A stretch of 47,338 bases of DNA, taken from Jiella flava. Lineage in GTDB: Bacteria > Pseudomonadota > Alphaproteobacteria > Rhizobiales > Rhizobiaceae. The DNA is taken from positions 1-47,338 of the forward strand of contig NZ_JAFMPP010000022.1 of NCBI RefSeq assembly GCF_017349315.1. The letters are read 5' to 3'. Under the pieces are notes generated by a model. That model ran no database searches. It had not been told where the DNA came from and was given only the letters and a program-made list of their open reading frames with translations. Positions within the stretch are counted from its first letter, which is position 1. Every line of letters starts with the position of its first letter. The position numbers and the translations under genes are program-made. This document shows positions 28,141 through 38,247 of the stretch, in pieces.

Positions 28141-29070
28141 ATGACGACACTTCTGATCGCCGAGCATGACAATGCGGCTCTCAACGAGCAGACCGGCAAG
28201 GCGCTTGCGGCCGCTGCCAAACTTGGCGGCGACGTCCATGTTCTGGTTGCCGGCCAGGGCGCTGGCGCGGTTGTTGAAGCCGCTGCCAAGCTCGATGGCG
28301 CCGCGAAGGTGCTGACCGTCGATGACGAGGCCTATGCGCACGGTCTGGCCGAGCCGCTGGCCGATCTCGTGGTGAAGCTCGCCGGCGACTATGAGGCTAT
28401 CGTCTTCGCCGCGACGACCACCGGAAAGAACGTTGCGCCGCGGGTCGCCGCGCTGCTCGACGTCATGCAGATTTCCGACATCATCGCCGTGGTCTCCTCC
28501 GACACGTTCGAGCGGCCGATCTATGCCGGCAACGCCGTTCAGACGGTGAAGTCGAAGGACGCCAAGAAGGTCATCACCGTGCGCACCTCGTCCTTCCAGG
28601 CGTCGGGCGAGGGCGGCTCGGCGGAGATCGCTCCGGTCGACGCCGCCGGCAATCCGGCTTTGTCGCGCTTCGTCGAGGAGCGGCTCGCCGAGAGCGACCG
28701 TCCGGAGCTGACGGCCGCCAAGGTCATCCTCTCCGGTGGACGGGCCCTCGGCTCGAAGGAGAAGTTCGAAGAGGTCGTGCTGCCGCTTGCCGACAAGCTT
28801 GGCGCAGCCGTCGGTGCGTCGCGCGCCGCCGTCGATGCCGGCTATGCGCCGAACGACTGGCAGGTCGGCCAGACCGGGAAGGTGGTTGCCCCCGAGCTTT
28901 ATATCGCCGCCGGCATTTCCGGCGCTATCCAGCATCTTGCCGGAATGAAGGATTCGAAGGTGATTGTTGCGATCAACAAGGACGAGGACGCCCCGATCTT
29001 CCAGGTCGCCGATTACGGTCTGGTCGCCGATCTCTTCCAGGCGCTGCCGGAGATGAAGGACAAGCTCTGA
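28141..29070 (+). CDS. etfA: electron transfer flavoprotein subunit alpha
   Basis: EtfA holds the redox-active FAD of the ETF heterodimer. The 309-residue protein begins [20 protein letters not shown]. Its C-terminal FAD domain carries [20 protein letters not shown] and [20 protein letters not shown], the family signature. Start ATG 28141 follows GAGGAAAACG. The partner gene etfB is upstream, and a 3-hydroxybutyryl-CoA dehydrogenase gene is 76 bases downstream, so the unit links fatty-acid type oxidation to the quinone pool. Confidence 0.97.
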   Translation: MTTLLIAEHDNAALNEQTGKALAAAAKLGGDVHVLVAGQGAGAVVEAAAKLDGAAKVLTVDDEAYAHGLAEPLADLVVKLAGDYEAIVFAATTTGKNVAPRVAALLDVMQISDIIAVVSSDTFERPIYAGNAVQTVKSKDAKKVITVRTSSFQASGEGGSAEIAPVDAAGNPALSRFVEERLAESDRPELTAAKVILSGGRALGSKEKFEEVVLPLADKLGAAVGASRAAVDAGYAPNDWQVGQTGKVVAPELYIAAGISGAIQHLAGMKDSKVIVAINKDEDAPIFQVADYGLVADLFQALPEMKDKL

Positions 29071-29146
29071 GCTCCCGCCTTTGCTTGATCGTCGCTTCGT
29101 CGGCGATTATGCTGCAATGCAGCGAAACGCGATGGGAGAGCGCGAA

Positions 29147-30028
<882 letters not shown>

Positions 30029-30070
30029 GCGCTCACGGCGCGATCGCGTCTGAAAGCAGCAAGGCGATCT

Positions 30071-30358
30071 TCACCGTTTGCCCGCCCAAGCATCGGCGAT
30101 GATCTCGTTGATTTCGTCGATCGAGATTGGCGGTCCGTCGTAATAGCGCTTCAGGCTGCTGAACACGTCCTCGAGCCGGCCGCTTGGCGCCGGCGCAGGT
30201 GTCGGGGCGGTTTCGGTCAGCGTCTTGGCTTTGAGAACCACGCCGCCACCGGCATCCCGCACCGCCTCGATCTCCTCGCCCCGGTGGCCGCCGAGAAGCT
30301 CGAGCAGCGTGTCGTCGAGGGTCACGACGCCCTTGTCGTCGATTGTCGGCATGGTCAT
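30071..30358 (-). CDS. AbrB/MazE-like antitoxin, no toxin partner seen
   Basis: The 95-residue protein has a short N-terminal swapped-hairpin type region, IDDKGVVTLDDTLLELLGGH then EAVRDAGGGVVLKAK, as in SpoVT/AbrB DNA-binding domains. A linker follows, then a C-terminal tail RLEDVFSSLKRYYDG and IDEINEIIADAWAGK, which resembles the toxin-binding tails of AbrB-type antitoxins paired with PIN toxins. The gene converges on hbd 42 bases away, so there is no room for a downstream toxin, and none lies upstream. It may be a solitary regulator. Start ATG 30358 or the ATG two codons later. Confidence 0.6.
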   Translation of the reverse strand: MTMPTIDDKGVVTLDDTLLELLGGHRGEEIEAVRDAGGGVVLKAKTLTETAPTPAPAPSGRLEDVFSSLKRYYDGPPISIDEINEIIADAWAGKR

Positions 30359-30410
30359 GGCCGGTGCTCCCGAGCGGCGTCGACGTTTGCGGCGCTCGCG
30401 AGGGCGGAGT

Positions 30411-31148
30411 TCAGGCGCCTCGTGACGGTGGCGCAAATCCGGTTTCACCGGCGGGGCTTCGCGCCGCCTTGTTGCGCGCGGCCTTGTCGCCCACGGAGGA
30501 CATCACCGCCTTGATCAGCCGCAGGGCGTCGGGGCTTGCCCATTCCGCCGGGCCGGTGATCGCCGCGCGGGCGCAGCCGTCGGGGCCGACCAGCAGCGAC
30601 ACCGGCAGGCCGAAGGCGATGCCCTGGGACTTCAGCGTATCGAAGGCGGCCAGCGTGCCGTCGTGATAGAAGGGCAGGCTTTTCAGCTTGGTCTCGGCGT
30701 AAAACTTTTTCGGCTTGGCGTCGCTGCCATTGTCGACATTGATCGGAATGACGGAAAAGCCTTGGCCCCCGGCCTCGGCCTGAAGCGTGTCGAGAGCCGG
30801 CATTTCGGCGCGGCAGGGCACGCACCAGGTGGCCCAGAGATTGACGAGCAGTGTCTTGCCGGTGAGATCGGTCAGCGTCGTGTCCTTGCCGTCCGCGTCC
30901 TTGAAGGCGATGGCCTTCATATCGAACGGTGTCGCCAGCGCGTGCACGGCGGCGACTTCGCCTTTGGCGTTCTGATCGACGGCGTCGGCAAATTTCTTGT
31001 CCAGCGGGCAATTCGAGGCGACCGCGTTGCCAGATCGGCCTTCAGTCACGTATAGCACGCCGACACCGACCGCGATGCCGAGCACCAGCGCAAGCGCCGC
31101 AATGCCGATGAGGCGCTTGTCGAAACGCCCGGATGTCTTCGCCGTCAT
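30411..31148 (-). CDS. tlpA: TlpA-family thiol:disulfide interchange protein
   Basis: This is a membrane-anchored periplasmic thioredoxin that reduces partner cysteines, for example for cytochrome oxidase copper sites or cytochrome c maturation. The 245-residue protein has an N-terminal membrane helix (about 13-34) and a thioredoxin domain with the active site WATWCVPCRAE (C109, C112). The cis-proline region is GLPVSLLVG. A positively charged tail of about 25 residues extends past the domain. It is divergent from argH with only 37 bases between the starts. CcdA (11.0-11.8 kb) is a plausible electron donor. Confidence 0.92.
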   Translation of the reverse strand: MTAKTSGRFDKRLIGIAALALVLGIAVGVGVLYVTEGRSGNAVASNCPLDKKFADAVDQNAKGEVAAVHALATPFDMKAIAFKDADGKDTTLTDLTGKTLLVNLWATWCVPCRAEMPALDTLQAEAGGQGFSVIPINVDNGSDAKPKKFYAETKLKSLPFYHDGTLAAFDTLKSQGIAFGLPVSLLVGPDGCARAAITGPAEWASPDALRLIKAVMSSVGDKAARNKAARSPAGETGFAPPSRGA

Positions 31149-31185
31149 GTTTTAATTACTCCCAGATCTTCGTCCGACGGAACCG

Positions 31186-32589
31186 ATGAGCCAGAACACC
31201 AGCAACGAGATGTGGGGCGGACGCTTCGCCTCCGGCCCTGACGCGATCATGGAGGAGATCAACGCCTCGATCGATTTCGACAGACGCCTTTACCGCGAGG
31301 ACATCGCCGGGTCCAAGGCTCATGCGCAAATGCTCGCCAAGCAAAACATCGTCTCCGCCGAGGACGTTGCCAAAATCGTCGACGGTCTCGCCCGGATCGA
31401 AGCCGAGATCGAGGCCGGAACGTTCAAGTTTTCGCGACAGCTCGAAGACATCCACATGAACGTCGAGGCGCGGCTGGCCGAATTGATCGGTCCGGCAGCC
31501 GGCCGCTTGCACACGGCCCGCTCGCGCAACGACCAGGTCGCACTCGATTTTCGCATGCATGTTAGGGGCGCCTTCGAGGCGCTTCAGGCCAAGCTCGGGG
31601 AGTTCATCGTCGCGCTTCTCGATAAGGCCGAGGCGCACGCCGAGACGGTGATGCCGGGCTTCACCCATCTGCAGGTCGCTCAGCCGGTTACGTTCGGCCA
31701 CCATTGCCTCGCTTATGTCGAGATGGCCGCACGCGATCGCTCGCGCTGCCGTGACGCCTTGAAGCGGCTCGACGAATGCCCGCTTGGCGCGGCGGCGCTG
31801 GCCGGCACCGGCTTTGCCATCGATCGCCAGGCGACGGCCGAGGCCCTCGGCTTTTCCGCCCCGACGCGCAATTCCCTCGACACGGTCTCCGATCGGGACT
31901 TCGCCCTGGAGTTTTTGTCGGTCGCGGCGATCTGCGCGACGCATCTGTCGCGGCTTGCCGAGGAGATCGTGATCTGGTCGACGCCGCAATTCGGCTTCGT
32001 CAAACTCTCGGACGCCTTCTCGACCGGCTCGTCGATCATGCCGCAGAAGCGCAATCCGGATGCCGCCGAGCTGGTGCGGGCCAAGCCTGGCCGGATCAAC
32101 GGCGCGCTGATTTCGCTTTTGACGGTGATGAAGGGCCTGCCGCTGACCTATTCCAAGGACATGCAGGAGGATAAGGAGCAGGTGTTCGACGCGATCGATT
32201 CGCTGGCTCTGGCGCTCGCTGCCGCGACCGGCATGATCCGCGATCTCAAGGTCAATGAAGAGGCGATGCGCAAGGCGGCCGGCCACGGCTATTCCACCGC
32301 GACGGATCTTGCCGATTATCTGGTGCGCGAGCTCGGCATGCCGTTCCGCGAGGCCCATCACGTCACCGGCCGCGCGGTGTCGCTCGCCGAGGGCTCCGGC
32401 CTCGGCCTCGAAGATCTGCCGCTCGACGTGTTGAAGTCGCTCGACGGCCGCATCGGCGAGGGCGTCTATGCCGTTCTCGGTGTCGACGCCTCGGTCCGCA
32501 GCCGCAAGAGCTTTGGCGGCACGGCGCCCGATAATGTGCGCCAACACGTGGCCTCCTGGCGACAGCGGCTGGTTTCTGACGCGATTTGA
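31186..32589 (+). CDS. argH: argininosuccinate lyase
   Basis: ArgH splits argininosuccinate into arginine and fumarate, the last step of arginine synthesis. The 467-residue protein begins with the family's [11 protein letters not shown] block, has [11 protein letters not shown] and the fumarase-superfamily signature [12 protein letters not shown] (about residues 281-292), whose serine is the catalytic acid-base residue. The frame is complete. Start ATG 31186 lies in the short gap shared with tlpA. A lipoprotein gene and lysA follow on the same strand. Confidence 0.97.
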   Translation: MSQNTSNEMWGGRFASGPDAIMEEINASIDFDRRLYREDIAGSKAHAQMLAKQNIVSAEDVAKIVDGLARIEAEIEAGTFKFSRQLEDIHMNVEARLAELIGPAAGRLHTARSRNDQVALDFRMHVRGAFEALQAKLGEFIVALLDKAEAHAETVMPGFTHLQVAQPVTFGHHCLAYVEMAARDRSRCRDALKRLDECPLGAAALAGTGFAIDRQATAEALGFSAPTRNSLDTVSDRDFALEFLSVAAICATHLSRLAEEIVIWSTPQFGFVKLSDAFSTGSSIMPQKRNPDAAELVRAKPGRINGALISLLTVMKGLPLTYSKDMQEDKEQVFDAIDSLALALAAATGMIRDLKVNEEAMRKAAGHGYSTATDLADYLVRELGMPFREAHHVTGRAVSLAEGSGLGLEDLPLDVLKSLDGRIGEGVYAVLGVDASVRSRKSFGGTAPDNVRQHVASWRQRLVSDAI

Positions 32590-32676
32590 ACCGCGCGGCA
32601 GGTGCTTTTGCTCTTGGAACTTTGTATCACCAAACGCGGTGAAGGAACGGGCGGGGGACGCGTGGGGCGGTCAGAG

Positions 32677-32955
32677 ATGAAAAAGCGATTTAGGACGCTG
32701 GTTTCGGCATGCCTTCTCGCAACCGGGCTTCTGGCCGGATGCGGCGTGAAGAATCTGCCGGTGGGGCCGACGACCAAAAAGGTGCCGCCCGTCGTCACCG
32801 GCGAGACGTCCAGCAAGGGCACGCGCAGCACGGCCGCGGCGCTGCGACCGGAACAGCTGACCTCATCGAACAAGAACCTGTCGATCAGCGCCGCCGAGGT
32901 GTCGCGCAACGACGCCCCGAAGAAACCATTCTTCCTCGATCCGCTGCTGAACTGA
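32677..32955 (+). CDS. lptM: LptM-like small lipoprotein
   Basis: The 92-residue product has a lipoprotein signal with lipobox LLAGC and the cysteine at about residue 22 (SACLLATGLLAGCGVKNLP). The short mature part is rich in Pro, Lys, Thr and Ser and ends KPFFLDPLLN. Small lipoproteins at this place between argH and lysA are assigned to the LptM (YifL) family, which helps LptD fold in E. coli. The body sequence is too poor to prove orthology. Start ATG 32677 follows GGTCAGAG. Confidence 0.75.
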   Translation: MKKRFRTLVSACLLATGLLAGCGVKNLPVGPTTKKVPPVVTGETSSKGTRSTAAALRPEQLTSSNKNLSISAAEVSRNDAPKKPFFLDPLLN

Positions 32956-33163
32956 GGACGGGCAACGCCCTGCCGGCGTGACAGAGCGTCCATTCAATCG
33001 GTCCGTTGCTGAGCCACACGGTCTATTCAGGCGCGGCGTTCCCTCTGGCCTCGCTGCCGATGGCGGGCGTCGTGTTTCCGGTCGACCGCTTGCGCGACGA
33101 CGAAGCTTGCGGCACTGATCCCGCCACAATCATTGGCGCTCTAATTTCGGACCCCCCACCGTC

Positions 33164-34444
33164 ATGAACCATTTCGAACTGCGCAACGGCAGCCTTCATG
33201 CCGAGGGCGTGCCGATCAAGACCATCGCGCGCGAGGTCGGAACCCCGTTCTATTGCTATTCGACTGCGACCTTTGCCCGTCACTATCAGGTGTTCGCCGA
33301 TGCCTTCGCCGACATCGACGCGCTGGTCTGCTACGCGGTCAAGGCCAATTCGAATCAGGCGGTTCTCGCCACGCTGGCCAGGCTTGGCGCGGGGGCTGAC
33401 GTCGTCTCCGGCGGCGAGCTGATCCGGGCGTTGAGGGCCGGCATTCCGGCCGAGAAGATCATGTTCTCCGGCGTCGGCAAGACCGTCGCGGAGATCGACG
33501 TCGCCCTCGCCTCGGGGATCTTCTGCTTCAATATCGAGTCCGAGCCGGAGTTGGAGGCGATCTCCGCTCGGGCGAGCGAGCAGGGCGTCACCGCGCATGT
33601 GTCGTTCCGGATCAATCCGGATGTCGATGCCGGCGGCCATGCCAAGATTTCCACCGGCAAGAAGAGCGACAAGTTCGGCATCGCCTTCGATCGCGCCGAA
33701 GCGGTCTATGAGCGCGCCCGCACACTTCCAGGTATCGCGGTCAGCGGTATCGATATGCATATCGGCAGCCAGATCGAGGCGCTGGAGCCCTTCGACCGGG
33801 CTTTCGATCGCCTCGCCAGCCTGGTCAAGCATTTGCGCGCCAAGGGCCACGAAATCAGCCATGTCGATCTCGGCGGCGGTCTCGGCGTGCCCTATCGGCG
33901 CGACAATCAGCCGCCGCCGGAGCCGCTGGCCTATGCCGAAATCGTCAAGCGCCATGTTCGCGATCTCGGCTGCAAGGTGGTGTTCGAGCCGGGGCGGCTG
34001 ATTGCCGCCAATGCCGGTATCTTGGTGTCGCGCGTCGTCTATGTGAAGGAGGCCGAGGGCAAGACCTTCGTCATTCTCGACGCGGCGATGAACGATCTGA
34101 TTCGCCCGACGCTCTATGAGGCCTGGCACGATATCGCCCCGGTCGATGAGACGCCCGACATGGAGCGCTTCATCGTCGACGTTGTCGGGCCGGTCTGCGA
34201 AAGCGGCGACTTTTTTGCCAAGAACCGCGAGATGGGCAAGGTGAAAGCCGGTGATCTCGTCTTTGTGTCGTCCGCAGGTGCTTACGGCGCGGTGCAGTCC
34301 TGCAGCTACAACACCCGGCCGCTGATTGCCGAGGTTCTGGTCAAGGGCGACAGCTTTGCCGTGGTGCGGCCGCGCCAGACCATCGACGAACTGATCGGCC
34401 TCGACCGGCTGCCGGAGTGGCTGGGTGGTGAGCCGGCGGACTGA
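33164..34444 (+). CDS. lysA: diaminopimelate decarboxylase
   Basis: LysA makes lysine from meso-diaminopimelate with pyridoxal phosphate. The 426-residue protein has the PLP lysine in CYAVKANSNQ (K60), followed by GAGADVVSGGEL, then the phosphate-binding glycine loop in HVDLGGGLGVPY. The second active-site block is GPVCESGDFFAKNREM and the C-terminal YGAVQSCSYNTRP completes the dimer site. Start ATG 33164. It follows the lipoprotein gene by about 210 bases. Confidence 0.97.
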   Translation: MNHFELRNGSLHAEGVPIKTIAREVGTPFYCYSTATFARHYQVFADAFADIDALVCYAVKANSNQAVLATLARLGAGADVVSGGELIRALRAGIPAEKIMFSGVGKTVAEIDVALASGIFCFNIESEPELEAISARASEQGVTAHVSFRINPDVDAGGHAKISTGKKSDKFGIAFDRAEAVYERARTLPGIAVSGIDMHIGSQIEALEPFDRAFDRLASLVKHLRAKGHEISHVDLGGGLGVPYRRDNQPPPEPLAYAEIVKRHVRDLGCKVVFEPGRLIAANAGILVSRVVYVKEAEGKTFVILDAAMNDLIRPTLYEAWHDIAPVDETPDMERFIVDVVGPVCESGDFFAKNREMGKVKAGDLVFVSSAGAYGAVQSCSYNTRPLIAEVLVKGDSFAVVRPRQTIDELIGLDRLPEWLGGEPAD

Positions 34445-34460
34445 GAGCGGCATTCGACCG

Positions 34461-34490
34461 TTGACGTCAAGCCATGGCCCTTGACGTAAC
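34461..34490 (+). promoter_or_regulatory. paired TTGACGT repeats upstream of the TIGR02302 gene
   Basis: TTGACGTCAA, a perfect 10-base palindrome, lies at 34461-34470 and TTGACGTAAC at 34481-34490. The repeated TTGACGT units start exactly 20 bases apart, two helical turns. TCTGACG at about 34493 and CGTCAGA near 34521 form another inverted pair. This may be a promoter or operator for the gene at 34590. Function is inferred. Confidence 0.35.
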
Positions 34491-34589
34491 TGTCTGACGC
34501 AAAAGCATCTTCACAGTCCCGTCAGATGCCTCCACTTCGCCGCAAATCCTGGTAGGGTTGGGGGTCGACGAGGCGAGGTAGGAGAGGGT

Positions 34590-37283
34590 ATGGCCGATCA
34601 GGGCGCGGCATCGAAAGGGCAGCTCATGCAGCGTCTGGGATGGATCCGCCGCGCCGCCTACGCGTCGATCCTATTGGAACGACTGTGGCCGACCATCCTT
34701 GGTGTGTCGATTGCGGGCGCGCTGTTCCTCACCCTCGCCTGGTTCGGTCTTTTCCGCGACATGCCGTCGGTGCTGCGTCTGGGTGCGCTAACGGTCCTTA
34801 CGGTCCTCGCGGTCGCCGCCTTTTGGCCGCTGCGCCGGCTCAAGCTGCCGAAGCCGGGTGAGGTGGACGCGCGGATCGAAACGACCAGCCGCCTGCGCCA
34901 TCAGCCACTGCGCACCCAGGGCGAGAAGCCGGGCTCCGAGGATCCTTTCGCCGCCGCTTTGTGGCGCGAGCATCAGCATCGGATGGCGAGGGAGCTTCGC
35001 AATCTCTCCGCTGGCAGGCCGACGACGCGCAGCGAACGGTTCGATCCCTTCGGCCTGCGCGCGCTGGTCGCCTTGTTGCTGGTGACGGCCTTTGCCTTTT
35101 CCTTCGGCCCCGAGGGCGGGCGGATCGGCGACGCGTTCACAGCCATCGAGCCGGTGGCCGTGGCCGGGCGGCGGCTGGACGCTTGGGTGACGCCGCCTGC
35201 CTATACGCGGCGGGCGCCGATTTTCCTGACCGCTGACGACACCAAGCCGATCACCGTGCCACAGGGCTCGAAATTCGCGGTTCGGGTGAGCGATGGCGCC
35301 GGTGTGACGGTGCGTTTTGCGCCGAGGGGCGCCGACGCGAAGCCGGTCGACATCCTGTCGAAGGAGGCCGTGACGGCCGCAAAGGACGCCGCGGCGGCGT
35401 CCGACACCTCGAAGGCCAGCAAAGCCCAGCCCGACACGACGAAGACCGCCGGCGCTTCGTCAGCGGATGCTGCACCCGACGGGCCGCGCGAATATGAATA
35501 CACGCTGCGCGAAGGCGGCGCGGCGACAGTCGCGACGGGTTTTTCGTCGCTCGGCGCTTGGCAATTTGACGTCACGCCCGACCATGCGCCGAAGATCGCT
35601 TTCAAGGGTGAGCCGAGCGAAGCGCGCAATGGCGCCTTACAGCTCGCTTATGTGGTCTCCGATGACTACGGCGTGCGCAAGGCCCGCGGCGAGATCGTCG
35701 TCGACACCGCCAACGCAAGTGAGAGCCGGCCGCTGTATCCGGCCCCCGAGATCCGCTTGGCTCTGCCGCGGCACAAGGCGGGCAAGGCCGACGCCAAGAC
35801 CAGCGTTGATTTGACCGAAAGCCCCTATGCCGGGGCGAAGGTTACATTGACACTGATTGCCGAGGACGATGCCGGGCAGATCGGTAAGTCGAAGCCGAAG
35901 ACGATCACCTTACCCGAGCGCCGCTTCGTCAATCCGCTGGCCAAGGCGGTGGTCGAAGAGCGGCGGATCCTCGCACTCGATGCCAATCAGGCGCATCGGG
36001 TGGTCGATATGCTCGACGCGATCACTCTGCGCGGCGACGAGTTCATCCCCAATCCGTCGAACTATCTGGCACTCAAGGCGGTGCGCACGCGGATTGCCAA
36101 TGCGAAGAACGACGAGACGCTGCGCTCGGCCGCCGATTTCATGTGGGAGATCGCGCTCGGCATCGAAGACGGCGATCTGTCGCTGGCCGAGCGCAAGCTG
36201 CGCGACGCGCGCGAGCGGCTCGCCGACGCTCTGGAGAACAACGCGTCGAACGCGGAAATCGACAAGCTGATGAAGGATCTGCGCCAGGCGATGCAGGATT
36301 ATATGCAGACGCTGGCCGAGCAGATGCGCAATCAGCCGCCAATGAGCCCGGAGCAGATGCAGTCCCAGAATATGCAGGAGCTGCGTCCGCAGGATCTTGA
36401 GAAGATGCTCGATCGGATCGAGGATCTGGCGAAATCCGGCTCAAAGGAGGCCGCAAAGCAGCTTCTCTCGGAACTGCAGCAGATGATGGACAATCTGCAG
36501 GCCATGCGTCAGGAGCAGCAACAGGGGCAGGGCCAGCCCAATCCGATGCAGGAGCAGATGAACAAGATGGGCGACCTTCTGCAGCGCCAGCAGAAGCTTC
36601 GCGACCAGACTTACGATCTCGGCCGCCAGATCTTCCGCCAGCAGCAGCAGCTTGGACAAAACCCGCAACAGGGCGAGCAATCGCCGGGGCAGCAAGATCA
36701 GCAAAGCGGCCGCCAGCCCGGCGAGCGGAGTCAGCCGGGCGGTGAGATGACCGCCGAACAGATGCAGGAGATGATGAAACAGCTGCAGAAGCAGCAGGGT
36801 CAGCTCCAAAAGGAACTCGACGGGATGGGTCAGCAGCTCAACGGCATGGGCATGAAGCCTTCCGACGATTTCGGCGAGGCCGGCAAGCAGATGGGGAGGG
36901 CCGAGGGCTCGCTCGGCAAGGGCCAGGACGGCGAGGCCTTTGGCCATCAGGGCAAGGCGCTGGATGCGCTCCGGCGTGGCGCCAAGGACATGATGCAGCA
37001 GATGCAGCAGGCGATGCAGCAGGGCGGTCAAGGCCAGCCCGGTCAGCCGGGCATGCGCGGCCAAGGGCTCGGCGGGCGGCAGATGAACCAATCGAACCGC
37101 GACCCGCTCGGCCGCGAGCGCAACACCCAAGGTCCGGATTTCGGCGAGGACGTCGGCATTCCCGACGAGATCGACACCCAGCGCGCGCGCCGCATCCTCG
37201 ACGAAATCCGCAAGCGGCTCGGCAATCAGCTCTCGCCGCAGCAGGAGCGCGAGTATCTTCAACGACTATTGAAGACGCCGTAG
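34590..37283 (+). CDS. TIGR02302-family protein
   Basis: The 897-residue protein matches the TIGR02302 family, found in alphaproteobacteria and of unknown function. Two or three membrane helices lie near the N-terminus (about 27-47, 52-72 and 150-170). A periplasmic-like beta-rich region (about 190-450) follows, then a long helical C-terminal half extremely rich in Gln and Met (about 570-800) with repeated MQ, QQ and LQ units, and a conserved end RARRILDEIRKRLGNQLSPQ. The start ATG 34590 follows GGAGAGG. The Gln-rich part is likely coiled coil. It follows lysA by 145 bases. Confidence 0.85.
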   Translation: MADQGAASKGQLMQRLGWIRRAAYASILLERLWPTILGVSIAGALFLTLAWFGLFRDMPSVLRLGALTVLTVLAVAAFWPLRRLKLPKPGEVDARIETTSRLRHQPLRTQGEKPGSEDPFAAALWREHQHRMARELRNLSAGRPTTRSERFDPFGLRALVALLLVTAFAFSFGPEGGRIGDAFTAIEPVAVAGRRLDAWVTPPAYTRRAPIFLTADDTKPITVPQGSKFAVRVSDGAGVTVRFAPRGADAKPVDILSKEAVTAAKDAAAASDTSKASKAQPDTTKTAGASSADAAPDGPREYEYTLREGGAATVATGFSSLGAWQFDVTPDHAPKIAFKGEPSEARNGALQLAYVVSDDYGVRKARGEIVVDTANASESRPLYPAPEIRLALPRHKAGKADAKTSVDLTESPYAGAKVTLTLIAEDDAGQIGKSKPKTITLPERRFVNPLAKAVVEERRILALDANQAHRVVDMLDAITLRGDEFIPNPSNYLALKAVRTRIANAKNDETLRSAADFMWEIALGIEDGDLSLAERKLRDARERLADALENNASNAEIDKLMKDLRQAMQDYMQTLAEQMRNQPPMSPEQMQSQNMQELRPQDLEKMLDRIEDLAKSGSKEAAKQLLSELQQMMDNLQAMRQEQQQGQGQPNPMQEQMNKMGDLLQRQQKLRDQTYDLGRQIFRQQQQLGQNPQQGEQSPGQQDQQSGRQPGERSQPGGEMTAEQMQEMMKQLQKQQGQLQKELDGMGQQLNGMGMKPSDDFGEAGKQMGRAEGSLGKGQDGEAFGHQGKALDALRRGAKDMMQQMQQAMQQGGQGQPGQPGMRGQGLGGRQMNQSNRDPLGRERNTQGPDFGEDVGIPDEIDTQRARRILDEIRKRLGNQLSPQQEREYLQRLLKTP

Positions 37284-37494
37284 CGCGCCGCGCATTCGAG
37301 AGGACGCACACTCCGATCTTCGGGCCGAATGCTTTAGACAGCGGCCCAGCGCAGCGGCATCGTGGCGTTTCCAGTTTCAGCCGATCGGCTTGGCGGTGGC
37401 GATCAAACGGCAGCTTGCATGGTAAGCGCGATGATCGACAGGACATTTTGCCCTGGCTGCGACCGGTTAGTACCGCCGATTGGGAACGGCGATC

Positions 37495-37761
37495 TTAATT
37501 GTTTACGGCTTCGGCGGTCATGATCGACGCACGGGCGGGGGCGGCCTCGTGCGGCTCTTTCAACGCTTCGGCAATCGGAACCTGCATCGGCTGCGCACCG
37601 ATGAAGCGGTAACCCTGTTCGACCAGCGAATAGAAGGCCGGGCCGGTCTTCTCGCCGATAGTGACGACGCGGACGATCAGGGGCTGATTGAGCCCCGCGG
37701 GTGCAGCGAAAGCCGCAATGGCAGCGGCGACAACCAGACCGCAGAGCATGGGTCGGCTCAT
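37495..37761 (-). CDS. small exported hypothetical protein
   Basis: The 88-residue product starts MSRPMLCGLVVAAAIAAFAA, a clear signal peptide with probable cleavage near residues 20-23. The mature part is only about 65 residues and contains VRVVTIGEKTGPAFYSLVEQ. No family is recognised. The start ATG 37761 is preceded on the minus strand by GGAG at 7 bases; the longer upstream frame lacks a signal peptide and is rejected. It faces the TIGR02302 gene tail to tail. Confidence 0.65.
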   Translation of the reverse strand: MSRPMLCGLVVAAAIAAFAAPAGLNQPLIVRVVTIGEKTGPAFYSLVEQGYRFIGAQPMQVPIAEALKEPHEAAPARASIMTAEAVNN

Positions 37762-38247
37762 TGCAATCTCCAACCTGTTGCGGAAAGCTGCCTCGATCTG
37801 AGTGCCGCGCTTTTCTTCCCTTTGGTCATAATTGTCGCTGTGGCGACCGGATATCAATAGAACGAATTGGTGAGGAAGAGGTTTCGTATGGGCGAGCATC
37901 AAGGTTGACACGATCCGATCCCACGGGAGCGGTCGTGATCGGCGGTGTTTTCATTCGCAGGGTGAATAAATTTCACGCAGTTTCGAAAAGCCTTTGACAG
38001 GCAAGGGCTCGGGCAACATCATCATCCGTTGCAGCCGGCGGCATGCCGCTTCGGGATACTGCCGGTTTCAAGCATCGAGGGGGACGATCGAAATCGATGT
38101 CCGGTCAGGCTCGATGCTTGCGATCAACGGCTTAGAGCATTGTTTCTCTGTCCTTCTGGGAGAACGGTGCTCAGGCTCACGCAATCCATGACGGCTCAGG
38201 CGTGACCCAAATCGGGGCGCCCGTCAGACCATCTTTCAGGGGACACC
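37762..38247 (+). promoter_or_regulatory. 486-base region with a structured leader before the HupE/UreJ gene
   Basis: No supported gene lies here. GTGAATAAATTTCAC at 37962-37976 is a small palindrome with 5-base arms. GCGGCATGCCGC at 38038-38049 is a 12-base palindrome. CAAGCATCGA (38069-38078) and TCGATGCTTG (38111-38120) form a perfect 10-base inverted repeat that encloses ATCGA-AA-TCGAT (38087-38098). A looser inverted repeat, TTAGAGCATTGTTTCTC against GAGAACGGTGCTCA, spans 38131-38174. Together they suggest a folded 5' leader or stacked operators about 75-220 bases before the start codon. I do not see the cobalamin-riboswitch box. Confidence 0.4.

Noticed and set aside
30029-30070. PIN-domain toxin partner for the AbrB-like protein
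   Set aside because: Only 42 bases are available downstream, and the upstream neighbour is tlpA; no toxin fits.
37984-38247. Cobalamin riboswitch before the HupE/UreJ gene
   Set aside because: Such genes often carry one, but I could not find the conserved B12 box, so I only report generic structure.
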